64,000 bases of DNA, taken from positions 124,001-188,000 of the forward strand of contig NZ_JBFRGP010000003.1 in NCBI RefSeq assembly GCF_052115385.1, written 5' to 3'. The number at the start of each line of letters is the position of its first letter. Within the stretch, counting starts at the first letter, position 1. Source of the DNA: Dyella_D sp052115385 (GTDB taxonomy: Bacteria > Pseudomonadota > Gammaproteobacteria > Xanthomonadales > Rhodanobacteraceae). A model generated the notes under the pieces. The model was not told the DNA's origin, did no database searches, and saw only the letters and a program-made list of their open reading frames with translations. Shown here in pieces: positions 57,356 through 64,000 of this stretch. The translations under genes were made by a program, and so were the position numbers.

Positions 57356-58396
57356 TCAGGGCGAGAGATAGGGCCGGGCGATTTCCAGCGCCGTCCGGTA
57401 AGGCTCCGGATCGTTGCGGTTGCTGAGCAGGATCACGCTCAGATGCTGCTGCGGCCAGCGCACGATCACGTTGCGGAAGCCGATGCTCTCGCCGGAATGC
57501 CAGCGCACGTCGCCGTGAATGCGCCAGCCGTAGCCATAGGCGTTGACGTCGTCTTCACTCGTGACCTTGTTCTGCGCGGCGAAGGCCAGCGCGCGCGAGG
57601 CGTCCTTGAGCAGGCGGCCGTCGTACAGCGCCGCGTCCCAGCGCGCGAGGTCGTCGATGGAGGCATAGATGCCGCCGTCGCCGCGGGTGGCGCTGGTGAG
57701 GTCCTGGTCGGTGCGCACCCAGTGGCCGTCCTGCTCGCTGTAGCCGTAGGCGCGATGCGTGGGCTGGGGGCCATCCGGTTCGCGCAGCAGGGTGTGGTCC
57801 ATATGCAGCGGCTTGAAGATGCGCTGGCGCAGGAACTCCGGCAGGCGCTGGCCGGAGGCGCGTTCGACGACCAGGCCGAGCAGCACGTAGCCGCTGTTGC
57901 TGTAGCGGTAGCTGGTGCCCGGCGCGAAGTAGCTGCGCGTTTCGGCCGAGAGCATGCGCAGCACGTCGCCGTCGTTGAGCTGCTTCGTCGTGCCCGGCGG
58001 CATCAGGTCTTCGTAGTCGATCAGCCCGGAGCCATGCGAGAGCAGGTGGTGGAGGGTGATGCCCTGGTCGCTGGCCGGCAGCGAAGGCAGCCAGCGACGC
58101 ACGGAGTCGTCCAGTTTCAGCTTGCCGTCCTCCGCCAGCAGCAGGATCGCCGCGGCCGTGAACTGCTTGCTCATCGACGCCAGCCGGTAGTTGGTGGCGG
58201 GCGTGGCGGCCACGCCGTGTTCCAGGTCGGCATAGCCGTAGGCCTTGCGCAGCACCGGCTTGCCGTCCTTCAGCACCAGCAGCGAGGCGCCGGGGACTTT
58301 GCCGCTATAGCGCTGCATCGGCGTGCCGGCGTCGTCGGCGAGGGAGCCGCTGGAAAACAACAGCAGCGCGGCGGCGAGCAACACGAAATGGCGCAT
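57356..58396 (-). CDS. Exported serine hydrolase (class C beta-lactamase/DD-peptidase fold)
   Basis: A 346-residue protein with a signal peptide (about 1-20). The catalytic SxxK is in NYRLASMSKQFTAAAILLL (Ser about 73). YxN is in RYSNSGYVLLGLV (Tyr about 147), and the third motif region is HSGESIGFRN. It belongs to the serine beta-lactamase-like superfamily, which includes D-aminopeptidases, D,D-peptidases and esterases; position at the end of the lysA-peptidase operon suggests action on peptidoglycan-derived peptides. The gap to the upstream VanX-like gene is 12 nt. Confidence 0.88.
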   Translation of the reverse strand: MRHFVLLAAALLLFSSGSLADDAGTPMQRYSGKVPGASLLVLKDGKPVLRKAYGYADLEHGVAATPATNYRLASMSKQFTAAAILLLAEDGKLKLDDSVRRWLPSLPASDQGITLHHLLSHGSGLIDYEDLMPPGTTKQLNDGDVLRMLSAETRSYFAPGTSYRYSNSGYVLLGLVVERASGQRLPEFLRQRIFKPLHMDHTLLREPDGPQPTHRAYGYSEQDGHWVRTDQDLTSATRGDGGIYASIDDLARWDAALYDGRLLKDASRALAFAAQNKVTSEDDVNAYGYGWRIHGDVRWHSGESIGFRNVIVRWPQQHLSVILLSNRNDPEPYRTALEIARPYLSP

Positions 58397-58408
58397 GGCG
58401 GGCCTCGG

Positions 58409-59155
58409 TCAGCGGATCGGCAGGTCGTAATAAGTGTCGGGCGTGGGTTCCGGTTCGAGCGTGTAGTGCCACCACTCGAACTTGTAGTTGCGGAAGCCGC
58501 CGCGGCGCATGGCCTCGCGCAGCAGGTCGCGGTTGGCGCGCTGCGTGGAGCTCGCGTGCGGATTGTCGGTATTGGCCAGCGGGTCGAAGTAGTCGAACGG
58601 CGTGCCCATGTCGAGCGGTGCGCAATGTTCGTCGCGGGCATCGCATTGCAGCAGGGTCAGATCCATGGTCGCGCCGCGGCTATGGCCTGAGCGCGGCGCG
58701 ATGTAGTCGCCGAGCAGCACGCGCTTGTCCAGGTTCGGGTAGTGCGCGGCCTTAGTGCGCTGATCGGCCAGGTCGCCGCCCCAGCGCACGAAGTGGGCCA
58801 CGGCGCGGGCCGGGCGATAGCAATCCCACAGCAGCAGGCGCTGGTGATTGGCATGCAGCTCGTGCTCGATCTTGGCCAGCGCCTCGGCCGCGGGACGCAG
58901 CAGATAGCACTTCGCTGCTTCGTAGCCGTCGACGGGCGTGCCGACGAAGTTGTCACTGCCGGCGTACTTGAGGTCCTCGGCGATCTCCGGCGCCAGGCTG
59001 CGGATATCCACCAGGTTCGCCTGCGCCAAGGTGCCGGTGGCCACCGGCGGCTTCGGTGCGGGCGCTGCGCAGCCGCACAGCAGCGCGGCGGCCAGCAGCG
59101 CCAGTCGTCTAATTGCAGTCGCGCACGCGCTTGAATGCGAGATCTTCGAAGTCAT
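58409..59155 (-). CDS. D-alanyl-D-alanine dipeptidase (VanX/DdpX-like), lipoprotein
   Basis: Hydrolyses D-Ala-D-Ala. The 248-residue product has a lipoprotein signal (LLAAALLCGCAAP). Zinc-ligand motifs of the M15D peptidases are complete: SGHSRGATMDLTL (SxHxxGxAxD) and FEWWHYT (ExxWH) near the C terminus, with RPARAVAHF supplying the conserved Arg region. No vanA or vanH homologue is nearby, so a role in recycling wall dipeptides is more likely than glycopeptide resistance. The start is ATG 59155 or 59170; either overlaps the end of the upstream serine hydrolase gene by about 50-60 nt. Confidence 0.92.
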   Translation of the reverse strand: MTSKISHSSACATAIRRLALLAAALLCGCAAPAPKPPVATGTLAQANLVDIRSLAPEIAEDLKYAGSDNFVGTPVDGYEAAKCYLLRPAAEALAKIEHELHANHQRLLLWDCYRPARAVAHFVRWGGDLADQRTKAAHYPNLDKRVLLGDYIAPRSGHSRGATMDLTLLQCDARDEHCAPLDMGTPFDYFDPLANTDNPHASSTQRANRDLLREAMRRGGFRNYKFEWWHYTLEPEPTPDTYYDLPIR

Positions 59156-60650
59156 AGCTGAAATCGGCATCGGGATCGACCTTGCTCATTTGCAGGTTGC
59201 CGCGTTTGCTGGTGGGCGCATGCAGCCAGGCTTCGGCGTCGCCGTGCTCCCACTGCACCAGGTAGTCGTTGCCCACGCGCATCACCGGGCCGCGCAGGCG
59301 TGGCGATTTGGCGGCTTCGAACGCCACCTGGTCGCCGCGCGGACACAGGCGTGCTTCGCCGAACCAGGGATCGCGCCATACGCCGAGCAGGCCGGCCAGT
59401 TCCTTGCGCGTGGCGGGGCGGCGTTTGGAGGTATCCGGGACGCGTGAAGCATGGCGATGGCTTTCCTTCGCGGCGAGTTCGTCCGCGTAAGCGGCAACGC
59501 TGCGTGCCTTGTCCGGCGCGGTGAACTGCTTCAGCAGCACTTCGATCAACACGGTGCGCGCATCCTCCGCGTCGCCGTTGATCAGCACCACGAAACCATC
59601 GCGCCGGTCCGGCAGCAGGAACAGCGCCGAATACATGCCGGACAGCGTGCCGGTATGCGACACGCTCAGCGCACCGTCGACATCGGCGATACGCCAGCCA
59701 TAACCGTAGGCGTACAGCCGCGTGCCATCCCAGGCCCGCCGCTGCGCGGAGATCGGCATCGGCGTATATGGCGTCCACAGCTTGTCGCGCTGCGCCTGCG
59801 GCAGCCAGGACAGCTGCTGCGGCGTCGGCGCCAGCCATTGGCGCGCCCAGGCCAGCATGTCGTCCAGGCTGCATTGCACGCCGCCGGCGGCTTCCATGGT
59901 GGTGGGATGCACCATCGGGTCGGCCGGCGTAAGCGGCAGGAAGCTGTCGCCGTGGCTGGCGTGCGGCACCGCTACGGGCGCCAGCGCATCGCGCCGCCAC
60001 GTGCCGACCTGGCAGCGCGAAAGACCGAGCGGCTGGAACACTTCACGGCGCAGCAGCGTCTCGTAGGGCGCACCGCCGGCCGCGGCGGCCACTTCGCCGG
60101 CGACGACGTAAAGCAGGTTGTCGTACGCATAGCCCGCACGGAAGCTGTAGCGCGGCTTGAGATAAGCCAGCGCGGCGACGATGTCCTGCCGCGTGAACGC
60201 GTTCGGCTCCGGCCACAGCATCAGGTCGCCCGCGCCTTCGCCCAGGCCGCTGCGATGGGTGAGCAGGTCGCCGACCTGCAGGTGTTCCGTCACCCACGGG
60301 TCGGCCATGCGGAACGACGGAATCCAGCGCTGCACCGGATCGTCCCAGCGCAGCTTGCCTTGCTGCACCAGCCGCGCAAGCAGGGTGGCGGTCATCGCCT
60401 TGCTGTTGGAGGCGATCTTGAACAGCGTGTCGGGCGTGACCGGCTGGCCGGAGCCCAGTGCAAGTTCGCCCGCGGTATGCCGATACACGATTTCGCCGTT
60501 TTGAATCACGCCCACCGCGATACCGGGCAGGTGATAGCGCGCGACCACGGCGTCGACCAGCGGATCGAAACGTTCTTTCGGCGTCTGCGCATTTGCCGCA
60601 GCGGCGGCGAAGGCGAGAGCCGCCATCAGCGCCTTAGCGAGCCGGCGCAT
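59109..60650 (-). CDS. Exported serine hydrolase with C-terminal DUF3471-like domain
   Basis: A 513-residue member of the beta-lactamase-like serine hydrolases. Signal peptide about 1-21 (AANA|QT). SxxK is in FKIASNSKAMTATLLARL (Ser about 74). The YxN equivalent is in GYAYDNLLYVVAGEV, and HTGTLSGMYSALFLLPD (about 340) is the third motif region. The last 100 residues (LAGLLGVWRDPWFGEARLCP onward) form the beta-rich DUF3471-type domain common in this group. The ATG at 60650 overlaps the 3' end of the dipeptidase gene by 17 nt. Probably acts on D-amino-acid peptides or esters in the periplasm. Confidence 0.88.
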   Translation of the reverse strand: MRRLAKALMAALAFAAAAANAQTPKERFDPLVDAVVARYHLPGIAVGVIQNGEIVYRHTAGELALGSGQPVTPDTLFKIASNSKAMTATLLARLVQQGKLRWDDPVQRWIPSFRMADPWVTEHLQVGDLLTHRSGLGEGAGDLMLWPEPNAFTRQDIVAALAYLKPRYSFRAGYAYDNLLYVVAGEVAAAAGGAPYETLLRREVFQPLGLSRCQVGTWRRDALAPVAVPHASHGDSFLPLTPADPMVHPTTMEAAGGVQCSLDDMLAWARQWLAPTPQQLSWLPQAQRDKLWTPYTPMPISAQRRAWDGTRLYAYGYGWRIADVDGALSVSHTGTLSGMYSALFLLPDRRDGFVVLINGDAEDARTVLIEVLLKQFTAPDKARSVAAYADELAAKESHRHASRVPDTSKRRPATRKELAGLLGVWRDPWFGEARLCPRGDQVAFEAAKSPRLRGPVMRVGNDYLVQWEHGDAEAWLHAPTSKRGNLQMSKVDPDADFSYDFEDLAFKRVRDCN

Positions 60651-61842
60651 CGGCCGTCTGCTCCACCGCCTGCCATACGCGCAGCAGGTTGCCGCCCCAC
60701 AGCTTGGCGATATCCGCATCGCTGAAACCGGCCTTGCGTAGCGCCTCAGTCACGTTGCGGGTCTGGCTGGCGTCGCGCCAGCCCTCGATGCCGCCGCCAC
60801 CGTCGAAGTCGGAAGCGATGCCGACATGATCGATGCCGGCCACGTCGACCATATGGCGGACCTGCACCATGTAATCGTCCAGCGTGGGCAGCGGGAATGC
60901 CTGGTCGATGCGGCGCATGCCGTCGACATAAGCCGGCAGGAAATCGTGTTTCTCGCTGTCGTACTGCTTGTCGCCGGCCTGCTTGGCCACCTGTGCCTGC
61001 AAGGCCTTCTCGGCCAGCTCGCGGCCCGGGTCCAGCTTGAGGAAGCCCTTGTACGCCACCGCCTGCACCACGCCGCCCCTGGCCGCGATCGCGCGCAGCA
61101 GGTCATCCGGCAGGTTGCGCGGATGATTCACCAGTGCGTGCGCGCCGGAATGCGAAGCGATGACCGGCGCCTTCGACAGCGCCAGCACGTCGCGCACGCA
61201 GGCGTCGGAGCTGTGCGAGACGTCGACCATGATGCCCAGCCGGTTGGCACGCTCCACCACCTGGCGCCCGAAGGCGCTGAGCCCGGCATCGCTCAGCGGC
61301 GGATCGCCCAGCTCCGCGGTGGGCATCGAGCTGGTGCACAGGTCGTTGTGGCCGACGTGGGTCAGGCCGATATAGCGCGCGCCCTGGGCGAACACCCAGT
61401 CCAGGTTCTTCAGGTCGTGGCCGAGCGAATAGCCGTTCTCGATGCCGATCATCGCCGACAGCACGCCGGCCTTGCGGTTGGCGTGCAGCTGTTCCGGCGT
61501 GGTGGCCAGCTTGATGCGTTGCGGATAGCGCTGCACCAGCAGATGGATATCCGCGTACTTACGCTTGGCTTGCGCTACGGCCTTGGCGTAGCCCTTGGCA
61601 TCCAGCGGTCCCTGTTCGACATAGATCACGAAGAACGCTGCATTGAGCCCGCCGCGTTCCATCTTGCCGAGATCCACCTGCAGTGGCGTGTCCTTGCCGA
61701 CGTCGAAGCGCGGCTCGTGCATATAAGCCAGCGGGATATCGACGTGGGTGTCGATGGTGACCGGCGGGTCCTGGCCCGCGGCGGCGGGGCCGGTCCACAG
61801 CAGCAATGGCGCCAGCGCGCCCAGGTAAGGCCAAAGCTTCAT
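60634..61842 (-). CDS. Exported membrane-dipeptidase-family enzyme (peptidase M19)
   Basis: A 402-residue M19 renal dipeptidase homologue with a signal peptide (about 1-22, AAAG|QD). The dinuclear zinc motif starts the mature domain, TIDTHVDIPLAY (HxD, about 31). Further ligands are in IGIENGY (Glu), DVSHSSD and PVIASHSGAHAL (His residues). HVGIASDFDGGGG (Asp) completes the set. It cleaves dipeptides, often with a D-residue at the C-terminal position. Start ATG 61842 overlaps the lysA stop (ATGA), supporting coupling; an ATG four codons upstream exists. Confidence 0.93.
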   Translation of the reverse strand: MKLWPYLGALAPLLLWTGPAAAGQDPPVTIDTHVDIPLAYMHEPRFDVGKDTPLQVDLGKMERGGLNAAFFVIYVEQGPLDAKGYAKAVAQAKRKYADIHLLVQRYPQRIKLATTPEQLHANRKAGVLSAMIGIENGYSLGHDLKNLDWVFAQGARYIGLTHVGHNDLCTSSMPTAELGDPPLSDAGLSAFGRQVVERANRLGIMVDVSHSSDACVRDVLALSKAPVIASHSGAHALVNHPRNLPDDLLRAIAARGGVVQAVAYKGFLKLDPGRELAEKALQAQVAKQAGDKQYDSEKHDFLPAYVDGMRRIDQAFPLPTLDDYMVQVRHMVDVAGIDHVGIASDFDGGGGIEGWRDASQTRNVTEALRKAGFSDADIAKLWGGNLLRVWQAVEQTADAPAR

Positions 61843-63122
61843 GCGGTTTCCCAATGCCGTGCCGGCTGCTCGCCGGCGACCATGTCTTCGAGACTCTGCC
61901 GTCGCCGCACTATGGCATGGCGGCCACGGTCGAGCAGCACCTCGGCGGCCAGCGGGCGCGAGTTGTAGGTGGAAGCCATCGAGGCGCCGTAAGCGCCGGT
62001 GCCGCGGATCAGCACCAGTTCGCCCGCATGCAGTTCCGGCAGCTCGCGTTCCACCGCGAAGGTATCGCCGGTTTCGCAGACCGGGCCGACCACGTCGTAG
62101 CGATGCCGCGGGCGTACGTCGTCGATCAACGGAACGATATCGTGCCAGGCGTCGTAGAGGCTGGGGCGCAGCAGGTCGTTCATCGCCGCGTCGAGCACCA
62201 GGAAGCGGCGGCCTTCGCCGTGCTTGAGGCGGATCACGCGGGTGAGCAGCACGCCGGCTTCGGCGACCAGGTAGCGGCCGGGTTCGAGCAGCAGGCGTCC
62301 CGTGAAATCGCCCAGCGCCGCGCGGATCGCCGCCGCGTAGTCCGCCGGCGCGATCGGCTGCTCGCCGTCGCGATAGCGCACGCCCAGGCCGCCGCCCACG
62401 TCGATGCTGGCGATGGTGTGGCCAGCAGCTTCGAGCTCACGCCAGAACGCCGCCACGCGCGCGAAGGCGAGGCGGAACGGTTCGATGCCGAGGATCTGCG
62501 AACCGATATGCACGTGCAGGCCGTCCAGGCGCACGTTCGGGCGGCGCGCCGCGTCCGCGAACCAGCGGCGCGCCTCGTCGATGCTGACGCCGAACTTGTT
62601 CTGCGCCTTGCCGGTGGAGATCTTGGCGTGGGTTTGCGCGTCGACGTCGGGATTGATGCGTACCGCCGCGTGCGCGCGGACCTGCAGCTCGGCGGCCATC
62701 TGCTGCAGCAGGTCCAGCTCGTCCGCCGATTCGAGGTTGAAGCGCTGGATGCCGGCGGCCAGCGCTTCGGCGATCTCCGCCGCGGTCTTGCCGACGCCGG
62801 AGAACACGATGTGCTGTGCGGGAATGCCCGCATGCAAGGCGCGCCACAGCTCGCCGGAAGAGACGATATCCGCACCCACACGAGCCTCGGCCATCAGCTG
62901 CAGGATGGCGAGATTGCTGTTGGCCTTGACGGCGTAGCACAGCATGGCGTCCATGCCTTGCAACGCCTGTTGCAGGCCGGCGATGCGTGCGCGGATGGCG
63001 TTGGCGGAGTAGGCGTGGAAGGGCGTGGGGATGCGTTCGGCCAGGCGGCGCAGGTCGACGCCGTCGAAGATGGCGTCGGGCTGTGCTGCGTTATCGGCCG
63101 TAAGTTGTGCGTTGTGCTGCAT
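61839..63122 (-). CDS. lysA: Diaminopimelate decarboxylase
   Basis: PLP enzyme making L-lysine from meso-diaminopimelate, the last lysine step. The 427 residues show the alanine-racemase-like barrel: PLP lysine in MLCYAVKANSNLAIL (about 57-71), VGADIVSSGELWRAL, HVHIGSQI (about 195), IDVGGGLGV (about 232) and the glycine-rich EPGRYLVAEAG. The substrate-side cysteine is in GPVCETGD (about 342), and GAYGASMASTYNSRP follows in the C-terminal domain. The start ATG at 63122 gives the normal N terminus; the frame extends ten codons into the repeat side. It leads a five-gene operon with periplasmic peptidases. Confidence 0.96.
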   Translation of the reverse strand: MQHNAQLTADNAAQPDAIFDGVDLRRLAERIPTPFHAYSANAIRARIAGLQQALQGMDAMLCYAVKANSNLAILQLMAEARVGADIVSSGELWRALHAGIPAQHIVFSGVGKTAAEIAEALAAGIQRFNLESADELDLLQQMAAELQVRAHAAVRINPDVDAQTHAKISTGKAQNKFGVSIDEARRWFADAARRPNVRLDGLHVHIGSQILGIEPFRLAFARVAAFWRELEAAGHTIASIDVGGGLGVRYRDGEQPIAPADYAAAIRAALGDFTGRLLLEPGRYLVAEAGVLLTRVIRLKHGEGRRFLVLDAAMNDLLRPSLYDAWHDIVPLIDDVRPRHRYDVVGPVCETGDTFAVERELPELHAGELVLIRGTGAYGASMASTYNSRPLAAEVLLDRGRHAIVRRRQSLEDMVAGEQPARHWETA

Positions 63123-63140
63123 GAATGCCTCAACGTAAAG

Positions 63141-63341
63141 CCCCTCTCCCATCGGGAGAGGGGTTGGGGTGAGGGTACGGGCGGAGTGGTGCGCATCACT
63201 TCGGCCGAACCCTCATCCGGCTGCCGCCACCTTCCTCGCTCCTCCACGCGAAGAGGGCACAGGGATGTGCCCGGCTTTGATGAGCGAGGAGAGCCGCGCA
63301 CATCCCTGTGCGCTCCCCGCGTGCTCCCGGCGGGAGAAGGA
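63141..63341 (+). repeat. Family-B interspersed repeat, copy B4 (compound)
   Basis: About 200 bp. The left part is a normal family-B arm (CCCCTCTCCCATCGGGAGAG), but the right part carries an extra inverted stretch. CACAGGGATGTGCCCGGC is followed by GAGCGAGGAGAGCC and then CACATCCCTGTGCGCTCCC, so the AGGGATGTG core is present in both orientations. This looks like one element inserted into or recombined with another. It separates lysA (start side) from the TonB-receptor terminator. Confidence 0.8.
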
Positions 63342-63363
63342 TTCCAGTTCCGGAGGTTGTGCA

Positions 63364-63398
63364 AATAAAAAAAGCGGCCCGAAATCACGCGGACCGCC
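63364..63398 (-). terminator. Terminator of the TonB-dependent receptor gene
   Basis: On the minus strand GCGGTCC pairs with GGGCCGC (one G-U) around about 10 nt and runs into seven T; it lies 18 nt after the stop of the receptor gene. Confidence 0.85.
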
Positions 63399-63415
63399 TT
63401 GGGGAGTACCGGTGC

Positions 63416-64000
63416 TCAGAAATCCAGCGACACGGTCAGCTGGGCGAAACGCGGATCCTGGAAGCGCAGCGCCTGGCGGAAGGTCGAATTGGTGCCATCG
63501 CTGATCGAGGTCTGCAGGTCCTGGTCCACCGCCACCGTGCGCTGCTGGTTGAGCAGGTTGTAGACGGCGAACTTCACGCGCAGCTGGCCGCTGTCGCCCA
63601 GCGGGCGCAGGTAGGTCACGCTGGCGCCGAGGTTGTAGGTCCACGGCATGGTGCCGTACTTGCCGCGCGGGGAGCGCTGGTAGACGCGGTCTTCCGAGCG
63701 GTCGGACGAGCAGTTCGCCACGCAGACGTAGTAGCTGTGGTAGTTGGTCGCGTCGAACGGATTGCCCACGCCGAAGCCGGTGATCGGGCCGCCGGACAGC
63801 ACGGTGAGGTCGCCGCCGAACTGCCAGTGCGGGGTCAGCGCATAGGTGCCGCGCAGCTTCAGCTGGTGGCGATGGTCGTTCGGCAGATAGCCGTTGCCGC
63901 CGAAGTTCACCCACGGGTTGTCGAAGTTCTCGGTGCGGCCGGTGTCGTCGAAGTTGGTGTCCGAGTTGACCGGGCCTTCCGCATTGCCGCGGTTCCACGA
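63416..64000 (-). CDS. TonB-dependent receptor, C-terminal part (5' end outside window)
   Basis: The frame is open to the right edge (195 residues seen). The visible part is the last strands of an outer-membrane beta-barrel: alternating hydrophobic/aromatic segments such as HRHQLKLRGTYALTPHWQFG and WTYNLGASVTYLRPLG. The near-terminal VKFAVYNLLNQQRTV is the usual 'NLFN/NLLNQ' element, and the C terminus FAQLTVSLDF ends in the Phe required for BAM assembly. An extracellular loop has a Cys pair (VCVANCSS). It resembles the large Oar/CarO-like TonB receptors of Lysobacterales; ligand unknown. Confidence 0.88.
   Translation of the reverse strand, partial: SWNRGNAEGPVNSDTNFDDTGRTENFDNPWVNFGGNGYLPNDHRHQLKLRGTYALTPHWQFGGDLTVLSGGPITGFGVGNPFDATNYHSYYVCVANCSSDRSEDRVYQRSPRGKYGTMPWTYNLGASVTYLRPLGDSGQLRVKFAVYNLLNQQRTVAVDQDLQTSISDGTNSTFRQALRFQDPRFAQLTVSLDF

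Noticed and set aside
1..64000. tRNA, rRNA, CRISPR arrays, prophage or transposase genes
   Set aside because: None found by reading for cloverleaf arms, regularly spaced direct repeats or the usual protein motifs; all repeats here are palindromic and dispersed, not CRISPR-like.

Overview
This is a 64-kb, GC-rich (clearly above 60 %) stretch of a gammaproteobacterial chromosome. Gene content and style point to the Lysobacterales (Xanthomonadales), most likely a Rhodanobacteraceae relative such as Dyella, Rhodanobacter, Frateuria or Luteibacter. The signs are a homodimeric-type PDH E1 unlinked to E2/E3, an E3 carrying its own lipoyl domain, a membrane LytTR regulator, two DUF2884 paralogues, a lysA-led peptidase cluster and abundant short intergenic inverted repeats. 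The family assignment is inference. I saw no rRNA, tRNA, CRISPR array or transposase gene.

Layout: (1) 1-8 kb: rsgA (5' end outside the window), a QEGLA-motif peptidase-like gene, maeB and aceE. (2) 8-27 kb: mainly small housekeeping and exported proteins: a GST, an MFS exporter, an FAD-linked oxidase, a LytTR regulator, lipoproteins, a ferritin-like protein, a universal stress protein, an exported peroxiredoxin, DUF2884/DUF924/LtrA proteins, a KstD-like/PanE-like pair and MscS. (3) 27.8-31.3 kb: aceF-lpdA. (4) 31.4-36.6 kb: an unknown exported protein between two repeats, two paralogous membrane proteins flanking an atypical dapB, then dinB. (5) 36.6-38.2 kb: a less GC-rich island with two secreted proteins. 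The second has the sequence signature of a pertussis/typhoid-toxin-type ADP-ribosyltransferase (PltA/S1-like); the first looks like a small OB-fold B subunit. This is the most striking locus. (6) 38.2-53.4 kb: a DJ-1-like protein, an APC permease, an agarase-like glycosidase, Mpo1-like, purC, cytochrome c/DjlA/rpe, a structured non-coding region, a two-component system resembling the dedicated-sortase type, trpE and an exported chorismate-lyase-like protein. (7) 54.4-57.1 kb: a lipoprotein, a DUF2235 phospholipase-like protein with a glutamine-rich tail, and a membrane protein, which together look like an antibacterial effector/immunity module. (8) 57.4-63.1 kb: an operon lysA - M19 dipeptidase - serine hydrolase - VanX-like D,D-dipeptidase - serine hydrolase. 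(9) The C-terminal end of a TonB-dependent receptor at the right edge.

Three families of short interspersed inverted repeats punctuate the intergenic spaces: A (about 80-95 bp, six copies), B (about 155-200 bp, four copies) and C (about 113-136 bp, three copies). They usually sit just after stop codons, and one supplies a stop codon itself.
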